DNA of 7,845 nt from Solirubrobacterales bacterium (GTDB taxonomy: Bacteria > Actinomycetota > Thermoleophilia > Solirubrobacterales > Solirubrobacteraceae), in NCBI GenBank assembly GCA_003244035.1, contig QHBV01000205.1:1306-9150 (forward strand), read 5' to 3'. The notes under the pieces are model-generated. The model saw only the letters and a list, made by a program, of their open reading frames with translations, ran no database searches and had not been told where the DNA came from. The translations under genes and the position numbers were made by a program. Positions 1 to 4,140 of the stretch are shown in pieces. The stretch's first letter is position 1. Each line of letters begins with the position of its first letter.

Positions 1-566
1 CAGCGCACCGGCGACTCGTCGACGTCGGCGAAGTCCTCGGGACCGAGATCGTCACGGCGGGGGGCCGTGACCGACGTGATCTGGATCACGTGCGAGAAGA
101 CGTGGACGTCGAGCGCGCGCAGGAACGCCTTGGCCAGCGCGCCGCCGGCCACCCGAGCGGCCGTCTCGCGGGCGCTGGCGCGCTCCAGGATGTCGCGCAC
201 ATCGGTCAACCCGTACTTCTGGGTACCGACCAGGTCGGCGTGCCCGGGACGAGGCAGGTGAACCTCGGCCAGCTCGGCGTCGACCGGCCACGGATTCATC
301 CGCTCCTCCCAGTTGGCGAAGTCGCGGTTGGCGACCTGGAGGGCGATCGGGCCGCCCAGCGTACGTCCGTGGCGCACGCCGCCGGTCACGGCGACCCGGT
401 CTCGCTCGATCTTCATCCGCCCGCCGCGACCGTGCCCGAGCTGGCGACGCGCCAGGTCGCGGTCCAGGGCCTCGCGGTCGAGCTCCAGGCCCGCAGGGAG
501 CCCCTCGACGATGCAGGTGAGGCCCGGCCCGTGCGACTCGCCGGCGGTGGTCAGCTGGAGCTCCAT
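1..566 (-). CDS. aroC: Chorismate synthase AroC, 3' part cut off by the window edge
   Basis: Converts 5-enolpyruvylshikimate-3-phosphate to chorismate, the last shikimate-pathway step, using reduced FMN in the cytoplasm. I translated this by hand: 188 residues from an ATG at 566-564, open to the window edge, so about half of a typical 360-400-residue protein. Visible family motifs are GESHGP at 9-14 (catalytic-type His12), RRQLGHGRGGRMKIE at 40-54, GRTLGGPIALQVANRDFANW at 67-86, PRPGHADL at 105-112 (second conserved His109) and ERASARETAARVA at 128-140, which belong to the FMN/substrate site. The start fits the family N-terminus exactly. It lies 13 bp after the stop of the small zinc-motif gene and has no evident Shine-Dalgarno; a short hairpin covers the start codon, so coupled translation is likely. 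With aroE upstream, this is part of a shikimate gene group; the remainder, and perhaps aroK/aroB, would lie beyond position 1 (inference). Identification is secure. Confidence 0.97.
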   Translation of the reverse strand, partial: MELQLTTAGESHGPGLTCIVEGLPAGLELDREALDRDLARRQLGHGRGGRMKIERDRVAVTGGVRHGRTLGGPIALQVANRDFANWEERMNPWPVDAELAEVHLPRPGHADLVGTQKYGLTDVRDILERASARETAARVAGGALAKAFLRALDVHVFSHVIQITSVTAPRRDDLGPEDFADVDESPVR

Positions 567-582
567 GACTGCGGGGAGCTTA
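559..582 (-). promoter_or_regulatory. Possible hairpin over the aroC start codon
   Basis: In the mRNA sense, AGCTCC (580-575) is perfectly complementary to GGAGCT (564-559), giving a 6-bp stem with a 10-base loop. The aroC ATG (566-564) lies at the loop/stem junction, and the upstream arm touches the TAA stop (582-580) of the preceding small gene. No purine-rich ribosome site precedes the ATG; the nearby sequence is instead CCTCCT and CTCCCC. A ribosome finishing the small gene would melt the stem, which suggests translational coupling. A 6-bp stem in GC-rich DNA can arise by chance, so this is tentative. Confidence 0.3.
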
Positions 583-801
583 GGAGGATGCGCCCTCCGC
601 AGGCGGAGCGGTGCCCGACTCGGAGGGGTGCTCCTGGGCGTCGATGCCTGCTATCCGATGCCCGGTGCCCTGACACCACGGGCAGGTCACCTGATGCGGG
701 GTGCCGCCGAGGCCCGAGCTCACCTGGCCGGTGCCGCGGCAGGCCAGGCACGGCGCCGCGCCCGTGTCGTCGGCCGGCGGGCCCTCGCCGTTGGCGCTCA
801 T
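580..801 (-). CDS. Small putative zinc-binding protein with two CxxCxGxG motifs (unknown function)
   Basis: I do not recognise a named family. The 73-residue product has two DnaJ-type cysteine motifs, CLACRGTG at 18-25 and CPWCQGTG at 40-47, whose four cysteines (18, 21, 40, 43) could bind one zinc ion. In DnaJ, four such motifs build two zinc centres; here there is only one pair, with no J domain and no substrate-binding domain. The flanks (1-15 and about 55-73) are rich in Gly, Ala, Pro, Ser and acidic residues and look disordered. The ATG at 801-799 overlaps the TGA of the methyltransferase gene as ATGA, with a GGTGAAG stretch just upstream, so the two are translationally coupled. The stop lies 13 bp before aroC. 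Exact fit into the operon, and cysteine motifs that need this frame, argue that it is a real gene. It could be an RNA- or protein-binding zinc knuckle or an accessory of the methyltransferase; both are guesses. Confidence 0.82.
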   Translation of the reverse strand: MSANGEGPPADDTGAAPCLACRGTGQVSSGLGGTPHQVTCPWCQGTGHRIAGIDAQEHPSESGTAPPAEGASS

Positions 802-1421
802 CGCTTCACCGCCACCAGGACGCCGTCACCCACGGGGGTCAGGGTCCCGGTCAGCTCGGGATGGCCAAGCAGGCGCTGGTTGAACGCCCGGGCCACCGAG
901 ATCCGCTCCGCGGCATCGTCGATGGCGACCCGACCGTCCATGAGGACGTTATCGACGACCAGCACGGCGCCGCTGTCGAGCAGCGGCAGCACGGCATCGA
1001 AGTAGTCGCCGTACTGCAGCTTCACGCCGTCCAGGAAGGCGAAGTCAAACCTGCCCTCCAGCTCGGCGAGACCCTGGCGGGCGTCTTGGAGGCGCAGCGA
1101 GACCCGGTCGCTCACGCCCGCTCGGTCCAGGTAGTCGACGGCCGCGGCGTGGCGCGCGGGATCGATCTCGAAGGACACGATCTGGCCGTCCTGCGCCAGC
1201 CCCCGCGCGATGTACAGGGTGGAGACCCCGATCGCGGTGCCCACCTCCAGGGCGCGGCGGGCGCCCCGAGCCAGGGCCAGGACCTGCAGCAGGCGGCCGG
1301 TAGCCGGCACGACGACCGGGATCCGGTCGGTACGGGCCTGGGCCTCCATCGCGGCGAGCACGCGGTCGGGCGCGCTGCGCAGCTGGTCGATGTACTCGCT
1401 GACGGGCTCGGTGAGGATCAC
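798..1421 (-). CDS. trmR: SAM-dependent O-methyltransferase, probable TrmR (tRNA 5-hydroxyuridine-34 methyltransferase)
   Basis: Class I Rossmann-fold methyltransferase of the metal-dependent catechol/caffeoyl-CoA O-methyltransferase type (methyltransferase family 3), 207 residues. SAM motif I is ALEVGTAIGVST at 57-68, the ribose-binding acid is in SFEIDP (Glu85), and the probable metal ligands are Asp131 (AFLDG) and Asp157-Asn158 (VVDNVL). The KLQYGDYF segment at 134-141 and the PVGDGVLVAVKR end closely resemble B. subtilis YrrM/TrmR as I recall it. TrmR methylates 5-hydroxyuridine to 5-methoxyuridine at wobble position 34 of tRNAs. YrrM also lies just after the mltG homologue yrrL, as here but for aroE. 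I chose the GTG at 1421-1419, 7 bp after the aroE stop, because it matches the YrrM N-terminal length; a TTG at 1460 would add 13 residues and has a GGAG upstream. The methyltransferase call is firm; the TrmR assignment is inference, and a small-molecule O-methyltransferase remains possible. Confidence 0.85.
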   Translation of the reverse strand: MILTEPVSEYIDQLRSAPDRVLAAMEAQARTDRIPVVVPATGRLLQVLALARGARRALEVGTAIGVSTLYIARGLAQDGQIVSFEIDPARHAAAVDYLDRAGVSDRVSLRLQDARQGLAELEGRFDFAFLDGVKLQYGDYFDAVLPLLDSGAVLVVDNVLMDGRVAIDDAAERISVARAFNQRLLGHPELTGTLTPVGDGVLVAVKR

Positions 1422-1428
1422 GGCCTGC

Positions 1429-2271
1429 TCACGATAGCTGTGGTCGTCCCCGTACGGCAAAGCGCATCGTCTCCACCGGGGGCGCCCTCCCGGTGAAGCG
1501 CTCGAAGCTGAGCGCGCCCTGGCCGACGAGCAACTCCAGTCCGTCAACCGTCGCCACGCCGCGCTCGCGCGCGGCGGCGATGAGGCGGGTCGCGCCCGGC
1601 GCATACACGAGGTCGACGACGCAGCCGTACCGGGTCAGGTCGTCGGCACTGACCGGCAGGCGATCGAAAGGATCGGAGCCGTCCAGTCCGACCGAGGTGC
1701 AGTTGACCAGCAGGTCGACGCCGGGGAGCCGGCCCGCAGGAGTGCCGGCGGGAGTGCCGCCGAGCTCGGCGCACAGCTCCCGGGCTCGGTCTGGGGAGCG
1801 ATTCCAGACTTGGACCTCACGGGCGCCGGCGTTTCGAAGCGCCCACACCGCCGCCCGGGCGCTTCCCCCGGCACCGAGCACCAGCGCGCTGCGCCCGGGG
1901 ATCGTGAACGGCAGCGCGGCGACCAGCGCGGGGGCGTCGGTGTTGTCGGCCACGATCGCGCCGCCCGGCTCGAAGGTCAGGGTGTTGGCCGCCCCGATCG
2001 CCCGCGCGCGGTCGGTGGGGGCCGTGGCCAGCGCCAGCGCCGCGCCCTTGTGGGGGATGGTGACGTTCGCCCCGAGAAAGCCCGCCGCCGGGAGCGCCCT
2101 CACCAGCTCGTGCAGCAGCTCGGGCGCTGCCGGCAGCAGCTGGTAGCGCCAGTGCCCCAGTCCTGCAGCGGTCAGCGCGGCATTCTGCATTGCCGGCGAG
2201 CGGCTGTGGGTCACCGGCCAGCCGAGGACCCCCAAACGAGTGGCCTCAGTGGCAGTGCGGACGCCGGTCAC
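1429..2271 (-). CDS. aroE: Shikimate dehydrogenase (NADP+) AroE
   Basis: Reduces 3-dehydroshikimate to shikimate with NADPH, a cytosolic shikimate-pathway step. The 280-residue product is of normal length. Substrate-domain motifs are SRSP at 23-26, NVTIPHK at 69-75 (catalytic Lys75), GAANTL at 93-98 and NTDAPAL at 110-116 (catalytic Asp112). The NADP-binding loop is GAGGSARA at 133-140, followed by WNRSPDRA at 156-163, which resembles the NR(T/S) dinucleotide-selectivity motif. VNCTSVGL at 189-196 and GLELLVGQGALSFERFTG near 244-261 are typical of the C-terminal half. The GTG start at 2271-2269 overlaps mltG by 26 bp and lacks a Shine-Dalgarno. A TTG at 2235-2233, 10 bp after the mltG stop, has GAGG eight bases upstream but would trim the first beta strand, so I kept the GTG. 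A near-perfect 12-bp tandem repeat encodes GTPAGTPA at 172-179. Identification is secure; the start is uncertain. Confidence 0.96.
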   Translation of the reverse strand: MTGVRTATEATRLGVLGWPVTHSRSPAMQNAALTAAGLGHWRYQLLPAAPELLHELVRALPAAGFLGANVTIPHKGAALALATAPTDRARAIGAANTLTFEPGGAIVADNTDAPALVAALPFTIPGRSALVLGAGGSARAAVWALRNAGAREVQVWNRSPDRARELCAELGGTPAGTPAGRLPGVDLLVNCTSVGLDGSDPFDRLPVSADDLTRYGCVVDLVYAPGATRLIAAARERGVATVDGLELLVGQGALSFERFTGRAPPVETMRFAVRGRPQLS

Positions 2272-3730
2272 GCTGCAGCAGGCCCAGGAACTGGGGGTAG
2301 TTGTTGGCGAACACGGTGTCGTTGCTGCACGGCTTGGCGAAGAAGAACCGGTACCCGCTATTCCCCGGATGGGCCGCCGCCTGGATCGAGGCCATGCTGG
2401 GGCTGTCGATCGGCGTGGGTGGCAGCCCGAAGTGGGTGTGGGTGTTGTACGGCGAGGGCGAGTTCAGCTGGGAGACCCTCAGCGGCCGGGTGAAGTTGCC
2501 GGTGGCATACCGGGTGGTGGAGTCGAACTGCAGCATCATGTGGTCCCGGAGCCGGTTGTAGATCACCGACGCGACGAGCGGCCGGGCGCGGCCGGTGGAG
2601 GATTCGGCCTCGATCAGCGAGGCGACCGTGAGCACGTCGTAGGCGCTCAGGTGCATGCGCTTGGCGGCGCGCAGGTCGACTGTGGCGAAGCGGCGCTTGA
2701 AATCCTTGAGCTGGTCGGCGACCAGCGCGGAGGCCTTGACCGGGTCCACCATCGTGAACGTGTCGGGGAACAGGAAGCCCTCCAGCGACGCGACGCGGCG
2801 GGGCGCTCCGTAGGAATGGGGATCCAGCAGCGGGGAGTGCCGGCTCTCGGCCAGGTAGTTACCTCGGATCTGCTGGCCGCGCAGCAGCTGGCTGACGTAC
2901 TGGCGGGTGTGGCCCTCGCTGATCGTGAGCTGGCTGGTCTTGGCGGCCTTGGGCACCTTCGTGAGCGCCGCCAGCACCGCGTGGTAGCTCATCCCGAGCT
3001 GGAGGTGGTACGTGCCCGAGCGCAGGTTCGAGCGGTCACCGCCCAGCGTGGCGCGCAAGCCGAAGAAGAAGCTCGAAGCGATGACCTTGTCGTCCTGGAG
3101 CTGCGTGCCGATCTGGCTGACGCTCGAGTGCGGCGCGATCGTGACCGTGATCTGACCGTGGGGCGAGGTGCCCAACGGCTCAAACAGCGCCACGAGGAAC
3201 CACACGAGGGCGCCGGCCAGCACCAGCGCAATCAACGAGGCGATCCGCCCCCGCCACGAGTGGCGCTTGCCGGGCGGGCGGCGACGCTTCTTGGCCGGTC
3301 GGGACTTGGAGCTGCCCTTGGACTTGGCGCTGCCGGAGAGCCGGCTGACGCGGCGCGTTCCGGAGGCGACCTCCGGGTCGTCGGGCTCCTCCTCGGAGTA
3401 GAAGTCGGGGTCTGGTGGCGAGGGCAAGGTCTTGACGGGGCGCCCCGAGACGCCCGCGACTTCGGGTTGACGGACACTGGCGACGGGCTGCTCGAGCGGC
3501 AACGCTGGGGGCGATCCGCGAGCGGACACCGGCTCGGGCTCGGACTCGGGAGTGGCGGGCGGCGCGGGCTTGGGCTCAAACGCCGGCTGCGGCTCTGGCC
3601 GGGGGACGACCGGTGGCGCGGGTGCCTCGGATCTGGCGGCCTTGCGCGCGGATCGCTCGGCGCGAAGCCGGGCCCGCTCAACGCGCGCCGCCTCGCGCTC
3701 CTCGGAGCTTCGGTGGCGTCGGTCAGCCAT
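2246..3730 (-). CDS. mltG: Endolytic murein transglycosylase MltG (YceG-like)
   Basis: Membrane-anchored lytic transglycosylase that cleaves nascent peptidoglycan strands inside the chain and so acts as a terminator of glycan synthesis. The 494 residues comprise a long charged, Pro/Ala/Glu-rich cytoplasmic region (1-160) ending in a Lys/Arg cluster (145-162), one transmembrane helix at about 163-183, a LysM-like subdomain (about 193-260) and the YceG catalytic domain. Landmarks are LEGFLFPDTF at 316-325, the catalytic region VASLIEAES at 369-377 (Glu374/Glu376, one being the catalytic acid), VASVIYNRL at 386-394, LQFDST at 400-405 and SPYNTHTHFGLPPTPI at 426-441. The E. coli protein is about 340 residues, so most of the extra length is the N-terminal tail. 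The C-terminal end (RFFFAKPCSNDTVF..., 461 onward) departs from the usual FVxxxxGxHxFSxTxxEH. The ATG overlaps the ruvX stop by 8 bp and is preceded by a run nearly free of purines, so translation probably depends on ruvX. Confidence 0.95.
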   Translation of the reverse strand: MADRRHRSSEEREAARVERARLRAERSARKAARSEAPAPPVVPRPEPQPAFEPKPAPPATPESEPEPVSARGSPPALPLEQPVASVRQPEVAGVSGRPVKTLPSPPDPDFYSEEEPDDPEVASGTRRVSRLSGSAKSKGSSKSRPAKKRRRPPGKRHSWRGRIASLIALVLAGALVWFLVALFEPLGTSPHGQITVTIAPHSSVSQIGTQLQDDKVIASSFFFGLRATLGGDRSNLRSGTYHLQLGMSYHAVLAALTKVPKAAKTSQLTISEGHTRQYVSQLLRGQQIRGNYLAESRHSPLLDPHSYGAPRRVASLEGFLFPDTFTMVDPVKASALVADQLKDFKRRFATVDLRAAKRMHLSAYDVLTVASLIEAESSTGRARPLVASVIYNRLRDHMMLQFDSTTRYATGNFTRPLRVSQLNSPSPYNTHTHFGLPPTPIDSPSMASIQAAAHPGNSGYRFFFAKPCSNDTVFANNYPQFLGLLQRDRRPHCH

Positions 3731-4136
3731 GGGCGGGGTGGGGCGGGTTCGTCTCCATTCGATGGGCCAGCCAGCTCTGCAGGAGGTGCGCGGCGGCTCG
3801 CGAGTCCTCCTCAGCCCGTCCGGTGGTGTGCTGCGCGATGCGGGTGGTGAAGCGCTCGTCGTACAGCTCGACGGGGATCGGCAGCGCCCGCTCCAGGCCG
3901 GCCGCGAACGCGCGGGTCTCGGCCGTCTGGGCGGAGTCGCCCCCGGCCAGCGACAGGGGTAGCCCGACGACGATCCGCTGCACCCCCAGCTCGGCCACCA
4001 GCTCGCGCAGGCGGGCGCGGCCGCGCCGCGAGCCTGGAGCCGGGATGGCATCCAGCGGCGTGGCCAGCACCCCGGTCGGGTCGCTCGCCGCGCATCCACA
4101 GCGCGCGCTGCCGTAGTCGAGCGCCAGCACCCTCAC
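3723..4136 (-). CDS. ruvX: RuvX/YqgF family putative pre-16S rRNA nuclease (RNase H-like fold)
   Basis: The 137-residue product matches the usual length of about 138. YqgF proteins have an RNase H/RuvC-like fold and are implicated in processing the 5' end of 16S rRNA; a Holliday-junction resolvase role was proposed earlier. Motifs seen are LALDYGSARCGCAASD at 4-19 (acidic Asp7), IVVGLPLSLAGG at 55-66, ELYDERFTT at 90-98 (DER) and EEDSRAAAHLLQSWL at 109-123 (Asp111). Asp7, Glu94 and Asp111 are the likely metal-binding acids. I chose the GTG at 4136-4134, 4 bp after the alaS stop, because the product then begins just before the first beta strand. The frame is open far upstream, into alaS, but that extension is out-of-frame shadow. 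Another GTG six bases downstream is possible. An alaS-ruvX-mltG neighbourhood is conserved in many Gram-positive bacteria, which supports the call. Confidence 0.93.
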   Translation of the reverse strand: MRVLALDYGSARCGCAASDPTGVLATPLDAIPAPGSRRGRARLRELVAELGVQRIVVGLPLSLAGGDSAQTAETRAFAAGLERALPIPVELYDERFTTRIAQHTTGRAEEDSRAAAHLLQSWLAHRMETNPPHPAHG

Positions 4137-4140
4137 GCGT

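Noticed and set aside
582..590. AGGAGGATG on the plus strand, resembling a ribosome site and start
   Set aside because: There is no space between the AGGAGG and the ATG, and the frame it opens is the shadow frame; it arises from the end of the small gene on the minus strand.
90..1496. Plus-strand open frame of 468 codons opposite aroC, the small gene and the methyltransferase
   Set aside because: It crosses three well-supported genes on the other strand, and its composition is that of a reverse-complement shadow.
1422..1604. N-terminal extension of the methyltransferase frame into aroE
   Set aside because: The added residues lie within the aroE C-terminal coding region in another frame and have no family similarity; core homology starts at about 1421 (a TTG at 1460 remains a minor alternative).
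2240..3850. Plus-strand open frame of 536 codons opposite mltG
   Set aside because: Low-complexity product with no domain, lying opposite mltG whose transmembrane and catalytic motifs are clear.
3731..4099. N-terminal extension of the mltG frame into ruvX
   Set aside because: The added residues are out-of-frame ruvX; the ATG at 3730 with the 8-bp overlap is the sensible start.
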